Source of the DNA: Eremophila alpestris peregrina
Taxonomy: Eukaryota; Chordata; Aves; Passeriformes; Alaudidae
NCBI GenBank assembly: GCA_009792885.1
Contig: WMCF01000014.1
Location: 15,326,049-15,390,048 of the forward strand
DNA length: 64,000 nt
Reading direction: 5' to 3'
Shown: positions 9,887 to 22,859 of the stretch, one piece after another
Layout: every line of letters starts with the position of its first letter
Numbering within the stretch: the first letter of the stretch is position 1
The notes under the pieces: generated by a model
What the model saw: only the letters and a program-made list of their open reading frames with translations
Database searches by the model: none
Told to the model about the DNA's origin: nothing
Position numbers and translations under genes: made by a program

Positions 9887-12053
9887 AAAAAAAAAACCAT
9901 TGCAACTGACAGAAAAAAAATGAAGTCCATGAAACGTGCCATACATTCAAAGAGATATATTTAAAGTAAGCAATTTCTTATTCTTTGAGGTGATCATTGA
10001 AACAGATACTTCCTGACAATTAGATAACAAAACAAAAGTTCTGTAACACTTTGTCCCTAAAGTACCTTTCAAGAAGTTCTAGAGTTCCTGGCCAAGAGTC
10101 CTACTTGCTAAATGCCACATACAAAAGATGATTTGGACATGGTTTCACTGGCTTCTCTTCCAGCATTTGCTGCTCTGGTGTAAATGAGACTGGTCTGCAG
10201 AGCTTGCTGGTTTAGGTACTGATGACAGATTCAAGAATCTGCCCAAGGAAGAATCCCAAAAGGAAAAAACAGGAATTGTTTTATCCTCAGTAATATCTGT
10301 AGTTCAAAGCCAAAGAGGTGGCCAAAAGTGTGCACTCCCAGATGAAGCTATAACATACAAAAGTATGTTTCTTACAAACCAATAATTTCTTACATACCTG
10401 TTTTGCAGAATATTAGAAAAAGACCACCAAATACAAAAATCTTACCATTACAAGATTTTAAAAAAACCTTTCAGACCATTAAAACACACAAGAAAGTGTT
10501 TTTTTTTCAAACAGTAGAAATACAATCCTCATTAAAGCAGCATACCGGAGAAGCCAGTTGTTAAGTTTTCAATTAAAAAAGACAAAAGCCCAGATGTTCT
10601 TGTAACAAAACCAGAACACTGGAGAAAAGAGAGGAACAAAACATTCATAGTCTGCCATGCTGAGTACATTGTGTTTGTAAGGTCACTTCAGGCCTAGGAG
10701 AGTATGGTATTGAACAAAGAGCATGGAGTCAGTGCCTTGGGCACAGTGAGATTCCCCTCCACTGGACAGTTTGCCACTAACGAAGACAGTCCAGACTCAA
10801 ATCATGAGGTTGCCAAATAAAGTGTGGTAGGGGAAGTATCTGACTTACACACTGTAGTTATCAAACCTCAGACTTGCTGCCACTGCTAAGAAAACATAAA
10901 CTCTTGGGCTATTCCTAGAGAAAAAAATTATTCTGAAAAATTTGTCCAACACCTTTGGCTATGGCCAGACAGGACTCACCCAGCAAAGGGAGGAAGCTGC
11001 CTCATGAAGGAAGCAGCACAGGCACAGCTGTTCCTGGGACCAAGGGCCTTGCTACGGCCTCCTCACATCAGCTGTTGGAGTTTCATGACAGCAGTGTCAC
11101 AGCAGGAGCCCAGGGGCTTGGCCACAGCCCCCACGGGCCCACAGCAGCAGCAGCTGCAGGTCACAGACAGATCATGGTGACCTGGTGACCTGTGCTGGCT
11201 TTAGAGACAACATCTACATAAATGCCGCTCTTTCAGCTCTCTCAGTCCCCCTCAGTACAGGCTACTAATTCTTCTAAAAATGAAGAATCTCTTCTTCAGG
11301 ATCCTAAAAGTTCACAACAGTAAAGGAAAAACATGGACTCCTTCCTTGTTGGGCCAATACAGGAAACACCCCAAAACACAACGTGGTTTGGCCTTGAACA
11401 ACATGAACATGAATCTCAGCCTCAACAAATCAAGCTGTCAGATGCTGGTCCTTCTCCAGGGGATACAGCTTTGTCTCAAACTTTTTCATTTCTGAGCCAA
11501 TGAAAGTGGACCTGCTTCTATCTTTGTGGCTCAATCACCATCTAGAAATACCTGCCTGGCAATACTGGCAACACCCATCTGCTGGCCCCATGGTTTGGGA
11601 AAGACACCCTACAGCCCAGCTCTGTGCACAGCTGCAGGGCAGTGCTGCCCCCCAAGTGCAGGGCAGGCTATTCCCACATCCCATAGCTTCAAAGCACGAC
11701 TACCTAAGTTCCCTGCAGTCTCCTGCTGGCTCCTCCTTTTGCCTGGATGCTTGACTGACTGTGCCAGCTCTAGATGTGACTCCAGCACCATCAGACCCCC
11801 TCCATCATCTCCCCCATGTGTCCTCCTGCAGCGGGGATGAACACCTGCTCACTCCAGCTTTACAGCATCTGTGGCTGGCTCATTTCTGGCTGCTCACCTC
11901 TTTGCAGGACCTCCCACCCCCACCTTCTCTCACCAGAAACCCTTATAAGAGAAAAGAGAAAGCTCCTGGTTTTGCTCTTCAATACTTCTTCCTCCATCGT
12001 GGAGATACTGAATGCTAGTATATGCCACAAACTTCCTGCCAATATACAGACAA

Positions 12054-12079
12054 ATTGTATTATATTTATATAATACAAT
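12054..12079. repeat. Perfect 12-bp inverted repeat, 2-base spacer
   Basis: The arms attgtattatat and atataatacaat flank TT and can pair over 12 A/T-rich positions. A further AT-rich stretch follows (about 12080-12100). It lies in the inferred 3' UTR of SLC66A2, so the mRNA could form a hairpin there. It may simply be a decayed TA microsatellite. Confidence 0.8.
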
Positions 12080-12451
12080 CATTATATTATATAAATAGGT
12101 AGAAGTTTCAGACAAAATATCCTAGAATTTCTGTGGTGTAACATTTTTAAATAGCATTAAAAACACAAACCATCCAGCCCTTGTGATTAAATATACAAAC
12201 ATTTGTGAATTAATAAGGCTCATAGGTACATATGCAAAAATAAAGTGCCCCTCCCCCCACCAAGAAACAGTTCTGTACAGCTAAGTCTGAAAACAGAGCA
12301 AGTTATTTAACACAGAATTCCCAAGCTGGATGTGCAGCCGTGTTTTCCATCCTTATTCTCATTTCTGCTTTCACCTTGGCAACACAGGATTATTTACAAG
12401 TGGAAGAAGAGATGCCATGGCTGACTCCACTGACCTGCCCAGCCGAGTTCC

Positions 12452-12659
12452 TCACAGGGCCTTGGTGCTGGCTGGGTGTGCCGTGTGGGACACGGGCTTC
12501 TGAGGGTACTGGCTGTACAAGTAAACCTGCAACAGGATAGCAATGTCCACAAATACCTGCAGGAGTCCACAGATGGAGAACTGGAAAGGGGCCTGATTAA
12601 GGATGAAGTAGACAGTCTTGAACGTGTCCCCACTGGTCCACATCAACACCATCTTGATG
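12452..12659 (-). CDS. SLC66A2: SLC66A2 last coding exon (C-terminus of PQ-loop protein)
   Basis: On the - strand the exon starts at 12659 after a pyrimidine tract and TTTTAG. It completes a serine codon (AG|C), then encodes 68 residues beginning IKMVLMWTSGD and ending STKAL, with TGA at 12454-12452. From memory the human SLC66A2 (PQLC1) C-terminus has the same length and the same start and end words. The segment covers the region after the second PQ-loop motif, the last membrane helices (LQVFVDIAILLQVYLY is plainly hydrophobic) and a short polar tail. It joins in phase to the exon at 32361-32577. PQ-loop proteins sit in endomembranes. For this member a role in phospholipid asymmetry has been suggested from its yeast relative Any1, and the substrate is not settled. 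The gene converges on KCNG2. Confidence 0.95.
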
Positions 12660-15639
12660 CTAAAAGACAGAAAAAAGGGAATAGTCTTTACTGAGAGGAA
12701 CTTGGCTTTGGATTAGACCTGCTGTGCCACTGAGGATCACACATACTGCAGCTAGGATTTATTCCCAGCAGTGGGTTGGGACTCCCCTTGACAGGGGCAG
12801 ACAGCTTGCCTAGCCAAGACAGGCAGCACTGTACTTGGAAGGGAGGACCAAATTCTCTGTTCCACAAGCTGCAGCACTCTTATCTCAGCAATTACAGCTG
12901 CGAACACCTGTGGCTATGAAGGCATCCAACATTTCAAAACATCCAGCTAGGATATTTAACTCAGTGGTGCTCTGTAAACATGACTGCCACATGCTGAGAA
13001 CATTGACCATAAAGCAAAGCAAAACAGTGCATGGAAAAGAACAGCATGGAAAAGAACAGCAATTCATCCCAGTTACTTCTTGTGCTTGCCATTCTGTGCT
13101 CAGGCAAGGTAAAGTAACACACAGACAGCTCTCTCATGCATGCACACTTTTAGGATATGCTGGAACAAAATAGACAGAAGAAACCACTCCTTACCGCAGA
13201 AAATGCATAACCAAAAAAAGCAGACAGACAGATTGTCCAGTAATACAGAAAGAGGAGAAATTACATGCCTGCAGCTGTTACTGGAAGGATGAAAGCACTA
13301 GGGATTTTTATCAAGGACACAGATCAAGAGGAATGCTCAGAGTTCCTTTTAATAACCAAACTTGCTTTCATCTTCCTCTTCTGCTGAGCATTCCCTGTCC
13401 TGTAGTCCAGCTCCTGCTCCCCCACATCAGGAGAAACTCTGGAGAATAGAAGCAAATTCTTCAAACAGACCAAATTATTTTCAGTGTCCTCAACAAAATG
13501 TGAACAGCCAAACCCGGAAGGCTGTTTCTGAGCTTCATGCACTTTATCAGGAGAACTTTTTAAGCAGCCGGATAAGCAGCAGTGGACAAAAGCTTTGTAG
13601 TTCACAGTATGAGCACTGCACATGATTTGTCATCATTACAAGCAATTTACGTTTTGCCAGCACAGACTCCAATTCATCACACACCGTCAGGCCCATGCAG
13701 CAGGGCAGGACTTACTGTTCATTTTTCAAACACTCAGGCAGGAGCTCACAGGGTTTGTGTTTTGGGCACAAGTGCACAATGCCATTGCAAGCCAAATGCT
13801 ACAGCCCATTATTTCCCCACATGGGAAGGGTGGCCAAGAGCATCAGTCTGTACAGCCCCATCACACTATGGAAACAGGAGCCTTTTGTAACTCAAGTCAA
13901 ATGGCCCAGAGCACAAAACAGGTCTACAAGAAGGACCTTCCACAGAATCTGTGTGGAACTGCAAGCAAGGATATGGGGTTGAGTGAGCAGTTAGTCATTC
14001 CCCACCCAAGGTCATTCTAAAAACATAAATAAATAATCAGAGAAAGAAAACAACTGCTGAACTCTACACATCATTTGTGCTTGGTGTAAACAGCCTGCAC
14101 CACCTGCATGTTCCCAGTCACACCTAGTCACTTTACATCACACTTACAAGATGTTTACAGATGCAGGTGGTGGTTGGAATTGACTGAGATTTTAATTAGA
14201 AGGGCAATAAACTCTGAGGGTAATAAAACTGGCACCTTGCTTGCTGGCAGTCAATATTCTCCTTTGATTTTAAGCGTATTAGTGTTTGCTGGACAACTGA
14301 TCACAATTTAATTGTGAATCTGTCCTGGCATGGCTAGGCACTCTCACTAAAAGCACATGCTCTACCAGGCCAATCACTCTAACTGCTCACTGTTGACATA
14401 AGGGCAATTCAGGGATACCATGAGATAGCAGAATAGGAATTTAACAAATACCCTTAATACAAATGATATTTGCCACTCATTCCCAATGGAGAAAGCCAGC
14501 TGGGTTTTTAAAGTGACCTTAAAGTGCAGTGCAGCTGAGGAGGAGAAGATAGAGAGTCAGAAGATGTAAAGCCTACAGAAGAGTTAACCCCCTCAAAGAA
14601 AGAATAATCAATCACTGAGGGCACCACAGGAGCCAAGCACACCTCTAGCTGTGTCACATGCTGTGCCAGGTTTGCCAAAGCAAGCCTGTGTTTTGCTAGG
14701 AAGCCACCTGTGAACTCAACAGTCTGCAATGCCGGCTTGGAAAATTTGGTGCATGCTCTGACAGCCTCTGCACGTTCCAGAGCCTGCACTTCAGCTAATA
14801 CATCTGACGCTCAAAGACATTATCATCATGCCTGGAGCTCTCACTAGGACATGACAATGCTCCACACACACAAAAATCTCAACTTGTCCTTGGCAAAAAT
14901 GATCTTAAAAAATTATGCAGGTAGTTTAAAGAGCTAATGCCACTGGTCTGTCTGTGTACCAAAAAAGTACATCCTTCTCTGTCCAGTAGCTTGGGCAAAG
15001 CACCAGAAAAAACCGGCAAATCACCAAGGTACAACGAAAATAAAATATAGAGAACGCTTGACATCCCACAACACTCAGTCCTCCAGCTGCACCGAGGTTC
15101 TCAGGGCTGATGCAAAGAAGTGACTGTGGGAGTGCTGGCTGGCCTCCCAGAGAGGCTGGGACTGGACAAAAGGAGCACATCCAGCAGAGACCAAAAGGTG
15201 CACGGGGTAATCACAAAGAGCTTAGCAAGGAAATGGGGACAGTGTCATGCAAGAGGTGAGAAAATGCAATGAAGGGCCACAGAGGAAAGCAAAGGAGACA
15301 GTAGAGGAGACAAGAGGTTGGTCAGATGAGGATAGAAAAAAAGAGACTGGAACAGGACAGGGAATGACAGGAACAGAAGAAAACTGGAAACATGATAACA
15401 CAAGTCCTTGAAAATGACCTGAATTTGGGGTAGACAGTTTGTGTGGCAAGGTTTTGGTAGCAGAGGCCAGGGAGGCAGGCTACAAAGTGACTTCTGTGAG
15501 AAGCTGCCAGAAGTTTCCCCTAAGTCCAAGAGAGCCAGTGCCAGCTGGCTCCAAAATGTACCTGCCACTGGCAAAGGCTGAGCCCATCAGTGATGGTGGT
15601 AGCACCTCAGGGATAATGTATTTAAGTAGGGGGAAAAAA

Positions 15640-16566
15640 TGCTGCACTGCACAGCAGCCAGGTGAGAGGAAGTGAGAACATGTGAGTGGAACAGCCCAGC
15701 AGACACCGAGGTCAGTGCAGAAGGAGGGGGAGGAGGTGCCCCAGGCACTGGAACAGAGATTGCCTTGCAGCCCACGGTGAAGACCATGGTGAAGCAGCAG
15801 TGCCCCTGCAGTCCATGAGGTCCCTGGGGGAGCAGAGATCTACCTGTAGTATGTGAAGGAACCCACCCTGGAGTAGTTAGATGCCTAAAGGAGGTTGTGA
15901 CCTCATGGGAAGCCTGGCTGGAGCAGGTCCCTGGCAGGATCTGTGGGTCCATGGAGAGTGTGGCCTAAAGCAGCAAAGCTGGAGCAGCTTTCTGTCAGGA
16001 CTTGTGACCCCTGGGAAGACCCGTGATGGAGCAATCCATTCCTGAAGGACTGCACCCCATGGAAAGGATACAGGGAAAGGACCCACACTGGAGCAGTTCA
16101 TGAGGAACTGCATACCATGGGAAGGACTCACACTGAAGAAGTTCATGAAGCACTGTCTACCTGGGAGGAAGCCCAAATGGAGCAGCAAAAGAGCATGAAG
16201 AGGACAGAGCAGCAAAAACATGTGATTTATTGACTGCAACCCTCATTCCCTGTCCCTCTGTGCTATTTATGGAGAGAATGTAGGGACTGTAGAATAAAAT
16301 TGAGCTTGGGAATAAAGGAGAGTTCTGGGAAAGCTGTTTTAAGATTTGGGTTTATTTCTCATTATCATACTCTGATTTTGATTGGCAATAAATTAAAATC
16401 ACTTCCTTGAGTGGAATCTATTGTGCCTGTGATGCTAACTGGTGAGTGATCTCCTTGTCCTTACCTCAACCCATGAGCCTTTTATTGTATTTTTCTCTCC
16501 CACTGTCCAGTCAAGGAGCAGTATGAGTGGCATAGTGAGCACATGGCATTAGCCAACATCAATCCA
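15640..16566 (+). mobile_element. Avian ERV LTR (ERVL-like), degraded
   Basis: The block has the features of a common avian endogenous-retrovirus LTR. Degenerate repeats of roughly 40 bp (variants of ggagcagttcatgaggaact and catgggaaggactcac) fill about 15780-16190. A segment around 16230-16420 then carries AATAAA at 16293, 16311 and 16387 and the phrase gggtttatttctcattatc. A closing part (16440-16566) has ggtgagtgatctccttgtcc and a ctctcccactgtccag run. I recognise this order from chicken and other bird genomes, though the exact family name needs a library search. No coding frames of an ERV are seen. It lies antisense to SLC66A2 inside an intron. The left border is approximate. Confidence 0.7.
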
Positions 16567-17422
16567 GCATGAGGGTAAAGCTAGGGAATGAGCAAAGAGC
16601 TGTGTGCTGGCCCAGGACCCTCACCTCACCACTCCAAGCACCCCAAAATGCCCCCAGTACCCTCTCCAAGTCAGTACATGTCTCACTCCTCCAGTGACCA
16701 CGCTGGGAAGGGGAAAAGCTACAACTGCTGTTGGCTCTGTCCCTTCTCAACCAGCACCCATTTGCACACACGGGCTCAAAATTTCAGCTTGCTGAGAAAC
16801 ATGTCGAGTGTCTGTGTGGCACCTTGGAGAAAACAGAACTGGCCCTACCCCCACTACCACATCACAGGCCTGAGACAGGCTGGATGAAGCTTACACCATC
16901 AACACAGCTTCTGTCAAGTCCTTGTTTCCAGATTCACAGTGCAATAGTAATGGTCCTACCCCTGACTGGGGATTTGCAATTGCTCTGTCCTTGCTGCATG
17001 TGCAAAGCTCACTTGTAAAGATGCAGTGGTGCTTGTTTGACTATGAGGGATGGATGGCATGGATACACTGTCACTGTTCTCACACCTTCCAGGTATTGTG
17101 TCACTTCAGGATGCCAACATTGCACAGAAAAGCCAGTTTTTGTCTGCAGCTTCTCAACTTTACCCAGTCACCTGGGGAAGAGAAATAATTCTTGTATTTG
17201 TTCTTACTTTTGGGGTAGACAAGAAAGACACCATTCTAGCTTGGGCAGATAGCTGCCCCTTACCTGCCCTGGTGGAGAAAAGAGCAGTGTCTGTGAAAAA
17301 GGGAGCATTTGTCCAGAAGAAATGGGAATTTTCAATTGGTTGTGGAGGAGAAAGAAAAAAAGGGGGAGAGCACACCTAAGCCCTTGCTCCACTGCTCTGC
17401 TGTAACCCTGTATTTGCTGAGT

Positions 17423-17715
17423 GAATCACAGAATCATTAGGTTGAAAAAGACCTCTAAGATCACTAAGTTCAACCATTAAACTCACCCAACCATGCCAGG
17501 GCCACCTCTAAACCATGCCCCTAAGTGGTGCATCTGCACACCTTTTAAATATCTCCATATTCTGGGGGATGTCAACCAGCACCACCAGGTCCTTTTCCAC
17601 TGAGGACCTCTCCAGCCACTCCTTCCCAAGCCTGCAGCTTGTTGCAACCCACGTGCAGGACCCAGTATTTGGTCTTGGTGATGCTCATACAACCAACCTC
17701 AGCCCATGGATCTGC
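17423..17715 (-). mobile_element. CR1-like LINE fragment, antisense to +
   Basis: Read on +, the block begins gaatcacagaatcattaggt and continues with aaaagacctctaagatcac. This is the reverse complement of the usual CR1 3' end (a gatgatctt...ttccaacc motif followed by gattctatg-type repeats). The following text (ctaaaccatgcccctaagtg, then cagcaccaccaggtcc, then cccacgtgcaggaccc) also matches antisense CR1-type repeats seen across birds. It is truncated and diverged, with no intact reverse-transcriptase frame. Confidence 0.7.
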
Positions 17716-20700
17716 ACCTTTGCCATGTGCCAGGCGCCATGGGCTGGCAGATCACAGACTCTGGTGCATCAGTCTGACCCTTGGCTTCACAGTGCAAGAG
17801 AAAATGCTGCATTGCTAATGCAGAGGAGGCTTTGCTACAACAGGCAGTCAGGGCCCAGCATCAACACTGCCTGAGACTGGGAAGCACAAAGCGGCTGCAC
17901 GCATCAAAAATTTCCCAGATTATTTCACAAAGACCAACTTTACACTCCATCTTCCTGCTATCTTCAAAGTCACACAAGCCAAGCTGTTCTGTGCAGCACT
18001 GGCTACAAAGCAAACCAGGACTTATGAATAAATAATTATTTCCCAAAATAGCCCAAAGGTAAGCTGGGAAGGCAGGAAATGTTCACCTTGTCAATATGGA
18101 AGGATACACTCTAGGAGGAGGGCACAACTGCTCCTAGCACATATGAGCAAGCAGGTAAGGGGCGAGCAGTGCCAGAGAGCAACCTGGGCATGCAGAAACA
18201 AACAAATGGCAGCATTTGTCTGTGTGACAACAGAGATGCCAACTGGAGAGGCAGGAACTGCATTCAAATAGCTGGTATTGCCCAGAGGCTGAGGCAGACT
18301 TGTGGTAAAAATAGCACTTCCCAGTAATGTACATCAGCACCACAGTATCCCATGACAACAAAGCTCCTAAAAAGCAAGCACCTTCCTCACAGCTGAGCTC
18401 GAGAGAAGGAGTTGTTAATGTAGTAACAGCCAGTGCCAAGTCTGCATAAATTGCAGATGACCACAAACATGAAAAGCTGGTATTTTTTCAACTGTTTTTA
18501 AAATTTGAAAGAGTACTTATTTATTCTGCTGCTGGAATTAATTCTCTCAGAGAGACACCAGCCCTTCTGATCAGACACTAGACCAGGGGTGGGTTGCTAA
18601 ATGATGTTTTTTAATATGGTAATATGAAAATGCCCTACGGTGCTGCTGTTCTCTACCACTGGTAGCAGATTTCATAAACAAGCTGTACCCATCTTCATTT
18701 CCTAAATAAATAAATTACATGCTGGAAAACAGCATTCACTTTTCTCATGGAATAACTTGCTTCATTCAGGTTCCCTGTATATTAATTATGAAGTGACAGC
18801 AACTAGAGGTAAAAACCAGCTATCAGTAACATGGTATTGGCAGCCAGCCAACAAACCTTAACTTTTATAGAATTATTTCTGGAATTATTTAGATATAGAA
18901 AGAGCTACATTCAAAAGAGAAAAAAAAAAAAACAAAACCAACCCAAACAACATTCTGTTGCTTTTTTGGGGGGAACTACACTAGAAGCTAAGTAATTTAC
19001 AAAACAATTATATCTGCCAGATATTCTGGTTCAATCTGCCTTATCCAGGACTAATATCATTCTAATCAAAGCTTTTCAACATCTTCATTCCTTCTGTGCA
19101 AAACCTGGCTGCAAGAGTCTCAAGTCTCTGATTTTCCCTCAGAGTCTTTGCACACTCTGCTCAACATTAGTCACTTGTGGGTCATTACACCTTTGTTCTT
19201 TCTTCACCTGAAAGAACAAAAGCTACCAAAAAGAAGGATCTTGTAAAAGAACGTGAGATGTGAAGCCCTTTCTTCCACTTCCCTGGTTAACCAGTCTGTC
19301 TTAAGATTGTTGCAACCCTCCATCCAAACAGCAGCAGGGCTGCAGAGCAGCAGTTTGCAGAACACAGGCTGGGACTGAGCATAAAACATGCAGAAGGAAA
19401 AAGACACAGCAGTCCTCCCTTCCTGTTTGCACTGCAGATTTTCTCAGACTGATGCTATGACTCTGCATGTTTGCAGCTTAACACACAAACCCAAAAATAC
19501 CCTGCAGGCTGGAAGACACTGAGAGAATCAGACATTAGACAGTGACTTCCATTGAAAAACCGTGTAGTGGTTTAAGCAGATGTTGCACAAATAGTAACAG
19601 GAGGTACGTGTTGCCCTGATGTAATTACATCCTGCTACAGTCAAAAACTTAGGGCTAACTGTGCTCAGACATTCAATGAACTCAAAATTTCTAAGTTATG
19701 TTTGCTAAGAGCAAAAAAGAATATAATTTATTGACTTTTACCTACATAAAGAAGAGAATTAGACTGGACTCTTTGTTCAAGAATCAGTGAACGTTGTCCA
19801 CAACTTCCACATGTCATGGCCCCACATCTTGGCCGTGACACAGATTTTGCCAAATCAGAAAATCTGATTAGACTGCCACAGTTTCAGGCATTTCTTCATA
19901 TATTAGCATTTACTTTCATACATGTTAAAACACAGTGACAAATCTTTGAACAACGGGATACAAAAGCAGAACAAAATAATTTAAAAGCTGACAATATAGT
20001 ATTTCACTCAGGAATAAAGTCCACAGAGAAGCAGCCTGTCAGTGAGTATTTTCAACACTGCATTTGGTTTTGGGAAGTGAGGAAAAAGGTACAGAAGGTA
20101 TCTCTCCGGCAACCTTTTAAGCTGCTACCTCCCACAAGCCATTTGCACAGGAATGTCTGGAAGAGAAAGCAGATTCAGTTGTAACATCCTGCCTTTGGAA
20201 AACATTCAGATCCCATTTGCAGTTCCAAAATAGTCTACTTAGAAAAGAAAGCAAGCATCCCTAACACTGCACTTCAATCAGAGGCTGGCCTGCCGACAAC
20301 AGTGAAACACAGACCAGAAAACATGAAACACAAATGTCGTGTTATTTTTAACACTGCACAAAACAAACAAAAGTTAATAAATAGAGCATTTGTTTCTAAC
20401 AAAATGCCATATGGTTTAACAAAAAAAGGAGTCCTCCTCATGCTAACCAAATTGCCTAGCCTGCCAAGAACTATTAAAAGGAAAAGAAGAAAAAGAAAAC
20501 ACACGGATCAGATATCCAAAGTGTCTGAAGTTTGAAAACATGGAAACTAAGTGTGCACACCCTAAGACAGGTCCTTCTGTGTGAACAAGGAAAGATCTTG
20601 TTTTAAATATTGCACAGCCAGCTGGGAATCCAAGCATGAAACTGTTCACCAGTCCTACGTGCCCTGCTTGGTCTGGGTGCCTTACCTCACTTCTCAACAA

Positions 20701-22784
20701 TTCTTCTGAGGCTGGAGCAGCACTGACCATCTCCAGAGAAAGACATTTGTCCAGCCCCACAATACTAGCAGGAGTTAAGAGGAGCATGCAGCAAGAGAGA
20801 TCCAGCATTTATTTTGGACATCTGTAACCAAGCTGAAGCAGTTGAATCCACAAGCAAATTGATACCGTCAGCTGCAATCCAAGAGCAAATTTTCTAAAAG
20901 TTCCTCTGATTTTCAGGGACTGTACTCATCAATGACGACAGATGAAATATAAGATTTCACTCTGAAACACCATAAGGCAAACAAACCCAAAAAGGTGCAG
21001 CTAAACAAAGAAGTTTTACTGGAAAACAGAGTAAATGGGTATTTGTCAATTTTTTTTTCATTAATATCTGTTTTCTAAACTCCCAAAAATGGCAGTGTCA
21101 GGCATTTTGATCCCATGTAGCATATCCACCCAAAAACCAGTATTTGTTAGAACATGTCTATGAAAGGATGGTCAAGGGGAAACTTCAAGACGTGCCACAC
21201 AGGGCCAGTAGATAGTCCAGGATCACTAACATGGCCTCCAACTATGCCAAGCAGCTGTACCTGAAGTTCAGCCTGCAGGGATCCAGAAACTGGTAGCCCT
21301 TAACAGCTACAAAGTACTTCTAAGACTCTACAACTTGTGCTGCAGTAAAAAGGGCAGCAGGTCTCAAACAGCACAAAAAACCCCAAGCTTGGTGAAGCAG
21401 GTGTGAAAATAAATTTCTTCTGTGGATCAGATGAGATATTTGAGCCACAATTCACACCAGTGCCCTTTCTGCCAGAGACACAGATGGATGCCAGCCAGAC
21501 TGCAAAGCTCAGGTCTGCTTAGACATGTGGTATGAACACAGATCAGACAGGCTCTGTTCCTGCTGCTGGTGAATTGGGAAGCTGAAGACCTGCTGCCATG
21601 GCATGGACCAGACTTCCTCTGGTGCCAGGGCAGAAAATCACGTCCTGCACCTCTCGCAATAAGCGCAGTCAGCTGCCAACACACATGGTACTGCCAATGT
21701 AATGAGAATGGTGCAGAGCACACCTAAATTACACCATCCTTCAACATCTCACTCGTGAAGTTGCTCTTGAGGATCTGTCCCTGCTTCCCTGTCTCTCACT
21801 TCCCACTCAAGGCACTGCAATTGGTGGAGCTGCAGGCACAGCTGCTGCCTCGTGCTGCTCTAGATGCTCTCCTGCTGCCCATCTTCTCTCCAGCCACTTG
21901 GCACAGCCCACCCTGGGGCCCCACATCATGCACTGAAAGGTGGGTGATAAAAGGACTTGCTGCCTTGCAAGGGCACGGGGAAACAAATCCCAGGAAGCAG
22001 CATTCCTTCCCATGGCTTGCTTCCCTGCAGGGTGAGTTGGCCTGCCACTTCCCAGTAGTTACAGCCTGCCCATTGCCAGGAGAGACATCACTGCTGTGTC
22101 CTGCAAGGCCAATGCCAAGAAGTAGCAACATAATATCCCTGTGCAACACCATTCAGTGTATTTCCTGCTCTAGTTCTAAATAACTTGAGACAAATTCAGT
22201 TTGAAAGGTAATAAAAAGGCATGAAGGAACACATGTTTGCTTCAGCACAGCTATGTATTCCAAGGCTCAAAGAAATGCTTTTAAATATTCCTTTCTTCCT
22301 GCCCCAGACAACCAAGAGATCATCACACTCTTCATCCAACTCGAGGTAATTTTAGCACATTTTCCCTTCATCTTCAAATGGTAACGAGTACATAGCTTGA
22401 GCACACTTAGAGTATTCTACTTCAATAACTGCAATTACCTCTTTGGTCAACATACACAAAGTAACAGCCCCAGCTCTAGTGCTTTCCTTTTCTAGATGAC
22501 TGGAGTTCACTTGTCTTCAAAGACAGCATCCACAAGGACAAAATCTAATGATGTTCAGTCATTACTTTTCATGAATAATCACATCCTTCAATTGGTAAAA
22601 ATGCTTCTCACATTCTAGGAAAACACTGGGAAATTAAAACCCCAAACATGCAAGTGAGTAAAATAAGAGTGATCACTCAGGGACAAAGTCCAGATTACTG
22701 TCTGGAAAGAAAACACAGATATTTGCAAGAACAAAGCTTGCATTCTCCTCCAAAACACCTTAGCACTGTAAGGAAATAATGGCA

Positions 22785-22859
22785 GACCTGGCAGTGTTAG
22801 TTCAATGGCTGGACTCAGTAATCTTAGAGGATTCTTCCAACCTTACTGATTCTATGAAA
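22785..22859 (+). mobile_element. CR1 3'-end fragment
   Basis: A short piece carries ggctggactcagtaatctta, then ttccaacctt and actgattctatgaaat, the typical 3' terminus of a CR1 LINE in + orientation. Only about 75 bases remain, as expected for a severely 5'-truncated copy. Confidence 0.7.

Larger units (their letters stand above)
9861..12451 (-). other. SLC66A2: SLC66A2 3' untranslated region (inferred)
   Basis: The region lies directly downstream, on the - strand, of the SLC66A2 stop codon and runs to the first clear AATAAA at 9881-9886. It contains no recognised repeat family and no credible coding frame. It holds a perfect AT-rich inverted repeat at 12054-12079. The length of about 2.6 kb is inferred; a proximal site using a non-canonical signal cannot be excluded. 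Confidence 0.55.

Noticed and set aside
13622..14020. 132-codon open frame on + in the SLC66A2 intron
   Set aside because: No recognisable domain, no promoter or Kozak support, and it is flanked by unrelated intronic sequence.
21755..22183. 142-codon open frame on + beginning MKLLLRICPCF
   Set aside because: The N-terminus looks signal-like, but the rest is compositionally random with no cysteine pattern or domain; it is intronic.
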